A stretch of DNA of 44,237 nt from Bacteroidales bacterium. Lineage in GTDB: Bacteria; Bacteroidota; Bacteroidia; Bacteroidales; F082. Where the stretch lies: positions 1 through 44,237 of the forward strand of contig JASBYY010000022.1 of NCBI GenBank assembly GCA_029983675.1. The letters are read 5' to 3'. Below are positions 24,879-34,465 of the stretch, piece after piece. Every line of letters starts with the position of its first letter. The first letter of the stretch is position 1. The position numbers and the translations under genes are program-made. Under the pieces are notes generated by a model. The model ran no database searches and was not told the DNA's origin. It saw nothing but the letters and a program-made list of their open reading frames with translations.

Positions 24879-26045
24879 TCAGCCTTTTAGCCCCACTCGC
24901 ATACGCCCTAAAAGCCGTAAAATCGGCGACATCAAGGCTTGAAAAAGGTCATAAAACAACAATCCCGGCAACAGTCCGTGCTCGCCCAAACGTTTCGATG
25001 CACCGCCGAACACCACCATTTGGCTGACATAACGCAACACAAACAACATGCCGATAACAGGAAGATACAGAAATTCCGCACCGACAACGGCAAAGGCCGG
25101 AGGTAGAACAAGCAAGGCAAAAAAGTATGCGTAAAAAAGGAAATGCGACCAGCATTGCAGCGAAACACGCCTGCGGTCTTTGGCCTTATAAAGCGTGCCG
25201 GTATAATTGCGCCGCGCCTTATTGCGGAGCCATCCTCCAAACGATATGGGCGGTGCGGTGATGACGGAATGCTCCGCATCGATCAATACGGAAGCGTTGC
25301 GAGCCGTAGCCACCCGATTGACAAACAGATCGTCGTCGCCAACTGGAATAGAATAATGCGAGGTAAAACCCTTGTTTCTGTAAAACAAACCTTTACGATA
25401 CGAAAGATTGGTTCCGACACCCATAAAAGGATGTCCGGATATGGCTGCCGAAAGATACTGAATGCCGACATACAGCGCATCGAAACGCACTAAATGGTTG
25501 AACAAACTGTTTTGGGTTCTATAAGGGCTGTATCCTAACAATATTTCAGTATGGTCACGATAGCCGTTCGCAATGCTGCGCAGCCATTGGTCATCGGCAG
25601 GAAGGCTGCCCGGCTCGGTAAACACCAACAAATCATGTTGCGCCGACTTGATGCCCATGGAAAGCGGGAACTTCTTTCCGCTGAAAAAATTCAGATGCTG
25701 AAGCAGGTGCACCGGTTTGATCTTCGGCTCACGAAGCTCCATCTCCTTCAAATAAAGCTCCGTCTCGTCTTGCGAACAATCGTTCACCACCACAATTTCA
25801 AAGTCGGGATAATCCTGCCGAAGCAATGCGGGCAGCAACTCGCTAAGACTTTGATAGTTGTCGCGACTGCATACCACTATCGAAATCGGTTCAAATGCTT
25901 CATCGTCCTTCGGCTTTCGACGGTACTTATAAAATGCCACACGCGCATACATCGCCCAAAGATAAACCAACTGTATGAGCAACATCGCAGCAAAACACGC
26001 CAATACAATGAATGCTATCCTATTGTAAAAAAACTCGATTTGCAC
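24879..26045 (-). CDS. Membrane-anchored family 2 glycosyltransferase
   Basis: A 388-residue protein with an N-terminal transmembrane helix (IAFIVLACFAAMLLIQLVYL), a GT-A catalytic domain and two or more C-terminal helices (HFLFYAYFFALLVLPPAFAV). The nucleotide-sugar site is ISIVVCSRDN with VVVNDCSQDETE. The DxD-like acidic group is in PVGDDDLFVNR, and RNKARRNYTGTLY stands where the (Q/R)xxRW motif normally is. It probably moves a sugar onto a lipid or polymer at the inner membrane. The start is GTG at 26045: an in-frame stop lies 15 bases upstream and the promoter box lies at 26069-26076. Confidence 0.88.
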   Translation of the reverse strand: MQIEFFYNRIAFIVLACFAAMLLIQLVYLWAMYARVAFYKYRRKPKDDEAFEPISIVVCSRDNYQSLSELLPALLRQDYPDFEIVVVNDCSQDETELYLKEMELREPKIKPVHLLQHLNFFSGKKFPLSMGIKSAQHDLLVFTEPGSLPADDQWLRSIANGYRDHTEILLGYSPYRTQNSLFNHLVRFDALYVGIQYLSAAISGHPFMGVGTNLSYRKGLFYRNKGFTSHYSIPVGDDDLFVNRVATARNASVLIDAEHSVITAPPISFGGWLRNKARRNYTGTLYKAKDRRRVSLQCWSHFLFYAYFFALLVLPPAFAVVGAEFLYLPVIGMLFVLRYVSQMVVFGGASKRLGEHGLLPGLLFYDLFQALMSPILRLLGRMRVGLKG

Positions 26046-26068
26046 CTTTTCTGCTTGTTAAAACCATG

Positions 26069-26076
26069 CAAAAATA
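26069..26076 (-). promoter_or_regulatory. -7 box for the glycosyltransferase gene
   Basis: TATTTTTG on the minus strand, 23 bases before the GTG start. Confidence 0.55.
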
Positions 26077-26158
26077 AGGTTTTTTCCAGCAGAAAAACGC
26101 TGAAAGCACCGAAAGCAGGAAAAGTTACGGCCATGCGGCTGCAACTACTTCTTTACCA

Positions 26159-28603
26159 TCACATTCCGCCAACCTGCGTCCCGTCGGATTCGCTCCCTTG
26201 ACGCGCTTTGCTTTCGAGTTCCATCTTGCCGAAACGGAAAGTCAGGCCGAGGCTCACGCTTCGCGAGTTGAACTTGGATATGTTGGTGGACTGCACGTAA
26301 GGGCTGTTGACTGATCCGCCGAAACTGTTCCAGTTGAAGATGTCACGTGCGTTGAAAAACACCGACAACTTGCGCTGGAAGAAATCGGCACGCATTCCGC
26401 AATTGATGCCATACATGCCGCGCCGTTCGGCAAAGAGCGACATGGTGGGCGAACTGTAATTGCCCGAAGCATGTACTTCGAGACGGTTCCAGAGTTTCGC
26501 CCAGACATTAATCCGGAAGCTATAGGTTAGCTTTTCACCCGTAATCTCCTTGTTCTGATACAATGTCTTGAGATAGGAATCATACAGATTGGCATAGCAC
26601 CGGATATTGAAAAAGCCGTTCGGACGGTACATCACCATCAGCTCTGCGCCGGCATTGTACGACTTACCCACATTCACGGGATAGGAATAAGGCACCAAAC
26701 GTCCGTAAAGCGGGTCAAAGTCCGAAATGGTAATGTTACTGATTTCGTTGGACTTGCCACGATAATAGCCTGTCAGCCCCACCGATCCGAAACTGTTCCA
26801 GAACTTCGTCCATTTCAATTCCACGGCATCGGTAAACACCGACTCCAAATCAGGGCTGCCCGAACCAAAGGATTCTTCTTGATAGATGACGAAAGGACTC
26901 AAGTTGATGGCTGAGGGATTGGAAGTGCGGCGCGAGTAGCTGGCCTGGAAGTTGTGCATCGACTTGGTGCGGTACGATAGATGCAACGAAGGCATCGGGT
27001 TGAAAAAGTGCCATGTGGAATCATACGAAGGTGCTTGGGGATAGCCGATGCCCGTAAACTCATACCCTGCGCGGATACCCGGCTTCACCGTAAAATTGCC
27101 GAACTTATGCTGCAAGGTCATAAACACTTCATTGTTAAGGCTGTATTCATTGTAGCGATAGGAGCGTTTTTGGTCATTCGTATATTGTCCATTGGTCAGA
27201 GTGTCAACAATTGTGGTGTTTTTATTCGGAGAATACGAGGCGGTATAGCCCAACGAAATCTCGCCTCTCTCGGAATACGGACGGTTGTAAACCACTTCGA
27301 GATTTTGATTCGCACTCAACATTCCCCCCTTTTCATAACGGTCGCGGACATATTCTACAGGCAGTTTATAGCTTTTTACGTATCGGCTCGAACCGTTGTA
27401 GCCCGATAGATTGGACGAAAAACTCAGGGACAGGTTATGCCCTTTGTTGTCGAACTTATGCTGGTAATACACATTGGCCATGCCGAACACACTGTTATTC
27501 CATCCTCCGCTCGACATGGAATAATCCGTCAAATGGGCGGGGTTAAAAGGATGGCCGTTTTCGTCAAACATCTCCCGTTGTGTGGCCATCTCCAACAAGT
27601 TGTTATTCCTAAAAGGCCAGGCCATCAGGTTGAGCGAAATGGAATTGGCAGTATCGATGTTGTAGTTGATGCCAAGGTATCCTCCGCCTCCGTAATTACG
27701 GCTGTTGAAAGAAGATGTGTCAAACTGATGATTGGACAAGCTGCCATTTGCATCGTAGATATTCTGGTCGGACGAACCCGTCCTGGAATGCCGCATAAGG
27801 TTTCCGTTGACGTAGGCATTTATGGTGAGTTTCTCATTGGCCCATACATACGAAGCCCAAGGCGACACGTAGGGCATGGTGGAACCGTTGATGCCGAAGC
27901 TAAAAAACTCGTTCCGCTGTATCTTGGCATTGGTAACGATGTTTATGATCCCGTCTGATTTGGTGCCGTAGCGTGCCGAAGGGTTGGTGATGACCTCGAT
28001 GCGGTCGATGCTGTTGGCAGGCATCTGCTGGATGTATGTCTTCAGGTTTTCGGCGTTCATGTGCGTGGGCTTGTCGTTCACCCAGATTTCCACACTCGAT
28101 GTGCCGCGCAGCGTGACATTGCCTTCCACATCGACTTCGACGCCCGGGGCGTTTTGCAAGGCATCGGAAGCTGTTCCCGTCTGTATGCTGGGGTCTTCAG
28201 CCACGTTGTACAGGCTTTTCTCGCCTTCGACGGAAAACAAAGGGCGTTTTTCGGTAATCACAACCTCATCGAGTTTGGCAGAGCCTTCGCTCAAATTCAA
28301 CTTGCCAAGATCCATATTACCTATTACCTGCACTTGCTGCTCATAGGTCGCATAGCCGATGGCCGAGACTTGCAGGCGGTAGTCTCCATTGGGTACGGCT
28401 TGCAACTCAAAGCGGCCTTTGTCATCGCTAGCCGCACCACATACAAAAACGCTGTCAGTCTGTCGGAACAAGCCCACGTTTACATAAGGGATGCCTTGCT
28501 TTGAACTTTCATCGACGATAACACCCGTCACTTTGTTTTGCGCCAACAAACCGCTGCAAAGACACAGCAGGACGAGAATAAAAAAAGATTTTTGTCTGCT
28601 CAT
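26159..28603 (-). CDS. TonB-dependent-receptor-type outer-membrane barrel
   Basis: An 814-residue protein starting MSRQKSFFILVLLCLCSGLL (signal ends LLAQ). A carboxypeptidase-regulatory-like domain (about 22-105: VTGVIVDESSKQGIPYVNVG) is followed by a plug (about 115-225: LQNAPGVEVDVEGNVTLRGT, IEVITNPSARYGTKSDGIIN). The rest is an outer-membrane-barrel-family beta-barrel ending GLTFRFGKM, then a polar tail of about 18 residues (ESKARQGSESDGTQ). Most related barrels end in an aromatic residue at the barrel, so this tail is a small oddity. It should bind or import an unknown ligand. No partner lipoprotein is adjacent on its 3' side; the DUF4249 gene lies 146 bases upstream. Confidence 0.9.
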   Translation of the reverse strand: MSRQKSFFILVLLCLCSGLLAQNKVTGVIVDESSKQGIPYVNVGLFRQTDSVFVCGAASDDKGRFELQAVPNGDYRLQVSAIGYATYEQQVQVIGNMDLGKLNLSEGSAKLDEVVITEKRPLFSVEGEKSLYNVAEDPSIQTGTASDALQNAPGVEVDVEGNVTLRGTSSVEIWVNDKPTHMNAENLKTYIQQMPANSIDRIEVITNPSARYGTKSDGIINIVTNAKIQRNEFFSFGINGSTMPYVSPWASYVWANEKLTINAYVNGNLMRHSRTGSSDQNIYDANGSLSNHQFDTSSFNSRNYGGGGYLGINYNIDTANSISLNLMAWPFRNNNLLEMATQREMFDENGHPFNPAHLTDYSMSSGGWNNSVFGMANVYYQHKFDNKGHNLSLSFSSNLSGYNGSSRYVKSYKLPVEYVRDRYEKGGMLSANQNLEVVYNRPYSERGEISLGYTASYSPNKNTTIVDTLTNGQYTNDQKRSYRYNEYSLNNEVFMTLQHKFGNFTVKPGIRAGYEFTGIGYPQAPSYDSTWHFFNPMPSLHLSYRTKSMHNFQASYSRRTSNPSAINLSPFVIYQEESFGSGSPDLESVFTDAVELKWTKFWNSFGSVGLTGYYRGKSNEISNITISDFDPLYGRLVPYSYPVNVGKSYNAGAELMVMYRPNGFFNIRCYANLYDSYLKTLYQNKEITGEKLTYSFRINVWAKLWNRLEVHASGNYSSPTMSLFAERRGMYGINCGMRADFFQRKLSVFFNARDIFNWNSFGGSVNSPYVQSTNISKFNSRSVSLGLTFRFGKMELESKARQGSESDGTQVGGM

Positions 28604-28749
28604 TGTTAGAAGAATTTCGGCAAAGATATGCACAAATAGCAAACGCAGAACAAAATGGAATATTGTTTTTTCAGTCGGTTTTGCTTCTTTTCCAGAATAT
28701 CAGCCAAAGCTCGTTTTCGCCTTCCCTCCTATTCAGATCCCCATTCATT

Positions 28750-29751
28750 TCAGAGTTGCGGTTCCTTCAATGGGAGCGGATATTGCACTTCGCTGACATT
28801 CCTCCCACCCACGATGCCATAGCCGTCCTTCACGTTCGAAAAGACATGCACCGGCTCGGCAAAGAACTCCATGGTCATATTACCCTGTTGGCTACTGGTA
28901 TTCAGGTAACTGTGGTACTCCTTGGTGAGATGCTCGAGACGTATCGACAAAACAGGCAATGCGCTATCGGGATCCGAAAAACCATACAGATTCAATATCA
29001 CCGGAATTTTCATCTTGTAGGATTTGCCGTCAAAAAGCAAATCCGTGAAGAGGTTGTTCCGATTGGAATTTTCGGACAACTCGCCCAATACCGGTCCCTC
29101 GTTTCCGAATACCGGGTCATCGTATGTCACCCAGATATTTGATTCCCATTGGCACTCTCCCAACCATTTTACTGCAGCATACAAAACGAAGTAATCCGTC
29201 TGCCCCGGGTTGGGGTCGGAGACTTCGACCATCACATTGGCATTATATACAGCGTGGAATCTCCAGCAACTATCATCGTCGCACGCAGCATAAAAGTCCG
29301 GTTTTCCTGTCAAAACAAAGTCACTTACCAGGCAGCTTGCCTGCTCAGGCATGGGACTTGTGCTGGCCTCCACGGCATCAAAGCCGGGTGCCGAAGCCGT
29401 AATCTTGATTTTATCGCCCACCTTGGGGCAATAATCATTTCTGTACAGCTTCACATTTGAGGCGTACATGGTGTTCAAGGTATCCACATACTGAATCATC
29501 TCCCCCAGATAGTTGTCGTTCACATACAACTGCACCTTGGTGCCATCCGGTGCGGTGGTCACGCCATTCTGATCCAAAAAGAAATAGCTTTTACTCAATT
29601 GGGCAATCACAGGTTCGCCGACGGTACCAATGCAGTTGACCACCAACTTGGGATCGGTTTGCTCGCCATCGAATTCGATCTCTTTCTCGCAAGAAGCCAT
29701 AAAGAACATGGCAGAAGCCAATATGATTATCGATAAAATATTGTATTTCAT
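28750..29751 (-). CDS. DUF4249 lipoprotein
   Basis: A 333-residue lipoprotein: lipobox MASC near residue 21 after a hydrophobic signal. The DUF4249 start EKEIEFDGEQTDPKLVVNCI and the characteristic phrases YVDTLNTMYASNVKLYRN and LSIRLEHLTKEYHSYLNT follow. DUF4249 proteins are cell-surface or periplasmic partners of a TonB-type receptor in Bacteroidota. The receptor gene lies immediately upstream on the same strand with a 20-base gap. The pair probably handles one ligand, which is not evident from sequence. Confidence 0.9.
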   Translation of the reverse strand: MKYNILSIIILASAMFFMASCEKEIEFDGEQTDPKLVVNCIGTVGEPVIAQLSKSYFFLDQNGVTTAPDGTKVQLYVNDNYLGEMIQYVDTLNTMYASNVKLYRNDYCPKVGDKIKITASAPGFDAVEASTSPMPEQASCLVSDFVLTGKPDFYAACDDDSCWRFHAVYNANVMVEVSDPNPGQTDYFVLYAAVKWLGECQWESNIWVTYDDPVFGNEGPVLGELSENSNRNNLFTDLLFDGKSYKMKIPVILNLYGFSDPDSALPVLSIRLEHLTKEYHSYLNTSSQQGNMTMEFFAEPVHVFSNVKDGYGIVGGRNVSEVQYPLPLKEPQL

Positions 29752-29771
29752 AATATTAGTATATTTTTGAG

Positions 29772-32204
29772 TTAAAACTTATAACTATAACTGACCGATG
29801 GGATGATGGGGAAAAGACTGGCTTGTTTCAAGACTTTCATTTCATGCCCGGCAGCATCCTCCTTGTAATCCGTGTAAACGAGGAAAGGGTTGTTGCGATT
29901 ATAGGCATTGTAAACGCTGATGTTCCAAGTGCCGGAGGCGTGTTTATACTTCTGGTGGAAGTTAAAGCTCAAATCCAGACGGTGATAGTTGGCCAAGCGG
30001 TAATTATTGCGTTCGAGGGCGGCAATATTGGGCGTGTAGCTGCCTCCCGTCAGGCTTTCATAGTATTGCAAGCCTAGGGTGCCGCAATTTCCGGTGCTGA
30101 ACACCCAGGTGCCTGAAAGGTCAAATTTTTCGTTGAACTTATGCTGCACCGTAATGCTGATGTCGTGGCGACGGTCGTATTTGGCCGGGAACTCCTTGCC
30201 TTCGTTGATGGTCTGGCCTTCACGGTCGAACTTACGTTTGGCGTGCGCCCAAGTGTAGCCAATCCATCCCGTAGTCTTTCCGAAGGAACGCTGCATGAGC
30301 AATTCCACGCCGTAGGCCTTGCCCTTGCCCATGCACACTTTTTCATCCCAATGTTCGCTGGAGCCGAAGAAAGAAGCGCCGTCCTTGTATTCAAGCAGGT
30401 TGTCCATCTCCTTGTAATAGCCTTCCAATGAAACATCAAACAAATCGGGCAGTTCGTAAAAGCAACCCAACGACAGCTGATGGGCTTTCATCGGTTCGAT
30501 TTTGGCGGTGACAGGCACCCAAAGGTCGGTGGGCAAACTCAAACTGCTATTCGAGAGCAAATGCACATACTGGCTCATATAGGCGTAGCCTGCCTTGATG
30601 GAAAAGTTAGATGCCAACATCGCACTCAAGCTCAAACGGGGCTGCAAGGAATGGTAAAAACGGTTTTCCACCGTAAATGTGGAATAATGCAGTCCGGCAT
30701 TGATTCGGAAAATCTCGCCTAAGGTCATGTTGTCCTCGGCGTAAAGGGCCGTTTCGTGGGCGCTCACGCTGGGCGAACCCGCCACGGTGTCAAAGCTATG
30801 GCTCTGAATATCACTATTGATTATTTTCAGCGACTGCACATCGGGACGGAAACGGTGGTAGGTGTAGTTACCGCCGAAACGGATTTCATGGTTGGGCACC
30901 GGCATATAGTCGAAATCGACTTTACCTGTCAAATCGTGTATGCCCGACTTGTAAGCCATGCTAAACTCGCTATTCGAGGCGGCATTGTAGGTCAGTTCCT
31001 TGTAACTTTCAATCATGCTCAAACCGAGATTGTGACGGTATTGCGTGTAGTTAGCCGAGGCATCCATGAAGAGCCTTTGCGACAGGACGCGGTTCCAGCG
31101 CAGCGCCGCCACCTTGTTGCCCCATCTCCATTTCATTTTTTCCGTGGAAGAAGACTCATATTGCACATTGATTTTCTCCCTGAATTTTCTGCTGAAATAA
31201 ATGCCGTCATCGCCAGAGTAAAAGCTGAGATACAGCCTGTCCTTATCAGAAACCTTCCAGTTGATTTTTGCATTGAGGTCGTAAAAATAGTAGCCCGCAT
31301 TCAGTCTCACGACTTCAGGTTCCTGCATACGCATCACCCAAAACACAGGTTTTATCAGCAGGTCGCTATAAGAACGACGGAAAGAAACATTGAACGACAA
31401 CTTGTCCTTGATGATAGGCCCTTCCAAATTGAATTTCGACGAGATGATACCGATGCTGACATTGCCATGATACTTGCGCATGTCGCCTTCTTTCATCCTG
31501 ATATCGACAACCGATGAAAGGCGACCGCCAAAACGCGCCGGAAAACTGCCTTTGTAAAGCGTGACATTCTTCAAGGCGTCAGGGTTGAAGACCGAAAAGA
31601 ATCCCAGCATGTGGTTGACATTGTAAACCGGCACGCCATCCAAGAGGAGCAGGTTCTCATCGGGACCTCCTCCGCGCACATACATCCCCGCCGAACCTTC
31701 CGATCCGTTCTGTACGCCCGGCAGCAGTTGTATGGCTTTCAGCACGTCGGCCTCGCCAAACAACGTGGGAATGGATTTGATCTGCTGCACAGGCAGTTCC
31801 ACAACGCTCATCTGCGAGCTTCGCGCACTCACCGTGCCACGGGAAGCCTCCACAACCACTTCATTCAACTGTATGTTGGTGGAAAGCGACACCGAAAGAG
31901 TGGTGTCGGCACCCAGCACAAAAGCATGTTGCTGCTGGCTATACCCCACGTATGACACTTGAAGATTCACAGCGCCTTTGTCGAGCGTGAGGGTATAAAA
32001 TCCATAACTATTTGAAACACATCCTTTCCCGGAATATTCATCGACAATAGTCGCCCCTATCAAGGTTTCCTTACTATCGGCATCCATCACATACCCGCTG
32101 ATGGTACGTTTTTGGGCGGACAAAGACAAGGAAACGCATAAGATGCCAAGCAAGATAAAGATTCGGCAAGTAGAAAAACTGCTCATTTGAAAAAATTTGC
32201 TCAT
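29772..32204 (-). CDS. TonB-dependent receptor paired with DUF4249
   Basis: An 810-residue protein. The signal region ends LSLSAQ. A carboxypeptidase-regulatory-like domain (about 30-115: ISGYVMDADSKETLIGATIV) is followed by a clear plug with VLKAIQLLPGVQNGSEGSAG, MYVRGGGPDENLLLLDGVPV and FPARFGGRLSSVVDIRM. The barrel ends IIPSVSYSYKF with a terminal Phe. It forms a transcription unit with the downstream DUF4249 lipoprotein gene. An alternative start at 32186 (MSSFSTCR) gives a more typical signal peptide. Confidence 0.93.
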   Translation of the reverse strand: MSKFFQMSSFSTCRIFILLGILCVSLSLSAQKRTISGYVMDADSKETLIGATIVDEYSGKGCVSNSYGFYTLTLDKGAVNLQVSYVGYSQQQHAFVLGADTTLSVSLSTNIQLNEVVVEASRGTVSARSSQMSVVELPVQQIKSIPTLFGEADVLKAIQLLPGVQNGSEGSAGMYVRGGGPDENLLLLDGVPVYNVNHMLGFFSVFNPDALKNVTLYKGSFPARFGGRLSSVVDIRMKEGDMRKYHGNVSIGIISSKFNLEGPIIKDKLSFNVSFRRSYSDLLIKPVFWVMRMQEPEVVRLNAGYYFYDLNAKINWKVSDKDRLYLSFYSGDDGIYFSRKFREKINVQYESSSTEKMKWRWGNKVAALRWNRVLSQRLFMDASANYTQYRHNLGLSMIESYKELTYNAASNSEFSMAYKSGIHDLTGKVDFDYMPVPNHEIRFGGNYTYHRFRPDVQSLKIINSDIQSHSFDTVAGSPSVSAHETALYAEDNMTLGEIFRINAGLHYSTFTVENRFYHSLQPRLSLSAMLASNFSIKAGYAYMSQYVHLLSNSSLSLPTDLWVPVTAKIEPMKAHQLSLGCFYELPDLFDVSLEGYYKEMDNLLEYKDGASFFGSSEHWDEKVCMGKGKAYGVELLMQRSFGKTTGWIGYTWAHAKRKFDREGQTINEGKEFPAKYDRRHDISITVQHKFNEKFDLSGTWVFSTGNCGTLGLQYYESLTGGSYTPNIAALERNNYRLANYHRLDLSFNFHQKYKHASGTWNISVYNAYNRNNPFLVYTDYKEDAAGHEMKVLKQASLFPIIPSVSYSYKF

Positions 32205-32224
32205 TTATTTAGTTGAACTTAACT

Positions 32225-32232
32225 CAAAAATA
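32225..32232 (-). promoter_or_regulatory. -7 box for the receptor-DUF4249 unit
   Basis: TATTTTTG on the minus strand, 20 bases before the first possible start at 32204. The rest of the 310-base divergent gap to prfB shows no gene. Confidence 0.5.
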
Positions 32233-32484
32233 GCCCCTATTATTGTCTGGAATGAAAAATTGATTCTGATTGGTCCCCGATAACTCAACTCAAAAACGCC
32301 TCTGCATGAACAGCCGTTATTGTGAGAATTTGGATTCCTGAAACCACAACAATTCCAAAATTTACGCCAAATTTATCCCGAATAGTCACAAATTTACGTC
32401 ATATTCATCCATTATTGCCAGAGGACAACTCGAAAAAGCCATACCGCCACACAGCATGTCCCAAGCTCATTCAAAACTTTTCCG

Positions 32485-32492
32485 TACTTTTG
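32485..32492 (+). promoter_or_regulatory. -7 box for prfB
   Basis: TACTTTTG, 22 bases before the prfB ATG at 32515. Confidence 0.55.
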
Positions 32493-32514
32493 CCGCCCGA
32501 AACAAGAAATAGAA

Positions 32515-33634
32515 ATGATAACCATTGAGCAACAGAAAGACTTATTTAAGAGGATTGAAGCCTTGAGGGGGTATCTTTGACGTGGATCGCAAATCCATGG
32601 AAGCTAACGAATTAGAAGAAAAGACCCAAGACCCTCAGTTTTGGAACGATCCAAAGGCTGCTGAAGTCGTGATGAAGAAAATGCGCGAGTTGAAAGCATG
32701 GATCAACGGCTACAAAGCGGCTGAAAATGCAGGCAATGACCTGCAAGTGTTATTCGACTTTGCCAAGGAAGGCGAAGCCTCCGAGGAAGAAGTCGATGCG
32801 CAATATGCCACCACCTTAGACATTGTGGAAGAGCTTGAGTTTAAGAACATGCTGCGCGAAGAAGCCGACTCGATGAGCGCCGTGCTGAAAATCAATGCGG
32901 GCGCTGGCGGCACCGAAGCCCAAGACTGGGCGCAGATGCTCATGCGCATGTATATGCGTTACGGCGAAAACCACAAGTACAAAGTCACCATCAGCGACCT
33001 GCTCGAAGCCGACGATGCCGGCATCAAGTCGGTGACCATGAAAATAGAAGGCGACTACGCTTTCGGCTACTTGAAAGGCGAAAACGGTGTCCACCGTTTG
33101 GTGCGCGTCAGCCCATACAACGCCCAAGGCAAACGCATGACTTCGTTTGCTTCGGTCTTCGTCACCCCGCTAATCGACGACAGCATCGAAATCGTAGTGG
33201 AGCAGTCGCGCCTCTCGTGGGACACCTTCCGAAGCGGCGGCGCCGGCGGACAAAATGTGAACAAGGTGGAATCGGGCGTACGCTTGCGCTACCAATACAA
33301 GGACCCCTACACAGGAGAAGAAGAGGAAATCCTCATCGAGAACACCGAGACCCGCGACCAGCCCAAGAACAAAGAAAACGCCCTGCGGCTCTTGAAATCG
33401 CAGCTCTACGACCGCGAAATGCGACACCGCATGGAAGAACAGAACAAGATTGAGGCCGGCAAAATGAAAATCGAATGGGGTTCCCAGATCAGGAGCTACG
33501 TCTTCGATGATCGCCGCGTGAAAGATCACCGCACCAACTACCAGACTTCTAATGTGCAGGCGGTCATGGACGGTCAAATCGACGAGTTTTTGAAAGCATT
33601 CCTGATGGAGTTCGGAGGGAAAAAGGCGGAGTAA
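32515..33634 (+). CDS. prfB: Peptide chain release factor 2, with programmed +1 frameshift
   Basis: Release factor 2 ends translation at UGA and UAA. Reading starts at ATG 32515 for 21 codons to CTT (32575-32577), meets TGA at 32578-32580, and shifts +1 to GAC (32579-32581). It then continues to 33634, for 372 residues in all. Domain 2 carries the codon-reading tripeptide region as RVSPYNAQGKR (SPY; the classical form is SPF). Domain 3 has the catalytic GGQ in SGGAGGQNVNKVESGVRL. The frameshift makes synthesis depend on RF2 level. The gene is monocistronic with its own promoter and terminator. Confidence 0.97.
32566..32581 (+). promoter_or_regulatory. RF2 programmed +1 frameshift site
   Basis: AGGGGGTATCTTTGAC: an internal Shine-Dalgarno-like AGGGGG three bases before the slippery CTT TGA C. 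It matches the classical RF2 autoregulatory signal. Confidence 0.97.
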
Positions 33635-33674
33635 ATCAAAATACAAGCCACAAATAATTCTCATCATACCATCT

Positions 33675-33710
33675 AATCGCCTTGAGTTTTTTCAAGGCGA
33701 TTTTTTTTTG
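33675..33710 (+). terminator. Terminator after prfB
   Basis: AATCGCCTTGA (33675-33685) and TCAAGGCGATT (33692-33702) pair perfectly and are followed by a run of T. The 234 bases from here to the next gene (33945) contain no gene I can support. Confidence 0.9.
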
Positions 33711-33944
33711 ATATCCCTCCCCGAATTTGCTTTGACAGCAAGAAAATTCGCCTTCAAGGCATTTATTTTTGGAATATAAACCCCTGTTTTTCATTCCAAA
33801 TGGTGCGGTTTTTGCACTTCTCTCCTTGATCCTTTGGACGCTGTACTTTTTTTTCAAGCACATACTATCGGATCCCTTGCAACGTTATTATTATTATGTC
33901 TGCTAAAAACAAGAAAAAAACTGTTACTAAAAAACAACTATCAA

Positions 33945-34388
33945 ATGAAAAACGTACAAAAAATCACAGCGGCTACATTGTTGTTTGCCTTGGTGTTGAC
34001 GATGACCGTTTCGTGCCACGCGCAATCTATCACCCCCGAAAACATCGACAGCACTGCGGCCAGCTTTATCCGTACTTATTTCCCTGACGTGACAGTGCTT
34101 CTCATCATAAAAGAGAGATATGACTATGATGTCACGCTCAGCGACAACACGAAAATCGACTTCGACCGCAACATGGATTGGGAAGAGGTCGATTGCTCAC
34201 ACGCCTCCTATTACACCGAAGTTCCTTCCGCATTGATTCCCGGCAAAGTCTCCCAATACCTGCAACAATATTATGCGGGGAGACACGTTGTAAAGCTCTC
34301 AAAAAGCAACAGGAAGTGGGAAGTGGAATTGGACAATGATTTGGAAATCCATTTCGACAAAGACTTTAAAGTCATAGAAATCGATTGA
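33945..34388 (+). CDS. Secreted PepSY-like protein
   Basis: A 147-residue exported protein starting MKNVQKITAATLLFALVLTM, with signal end near SCHAQS (the Cys could be a lipid site). It contains two short repeats of the PepSY-like (DUF2874) type. The first is FIRTYFPDVTVLLIIKERYD with VTLSDNTKIDFDRNMDWEEV. The second is YLQQYYAGRHVVKLSKSNRK with VELDNDLEIHFDKDFKVIEI. Such domains are thought to bind peptides or protease-like partners at the envelope; no activity is known here. The frame is open upstream, but the signal peptide fixes this start. It precedes a larger lipoprotein with the same type of domains by 77 bases. Confidence 0.85.
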   Translation: MKNVQKITAATLLFALVLTMTVSCHAQSITPENIDSTAASFIRTYFPDVTVLLIIKERYDYDVTLSDNTKIDFDRNMDWEEVDCSHASYYTEVPSALIPGKVSQYLQQYYAGRHVVKLSKSNRKWEVELDNDLEIHFDKDFKVIEID

Positions 34389-34465
34389 CAATCAATATTT
34401 TAAACACATACATTTCTTTAACAACCAACTTCATCAACAAAACAAACAACAAAATTCAAATCAAA

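Noticed and set aside
30756..31517. A 253-codon open frame antisense to the receptor gene.
   Set aside because: The receptor on the other strand is unambiguous.
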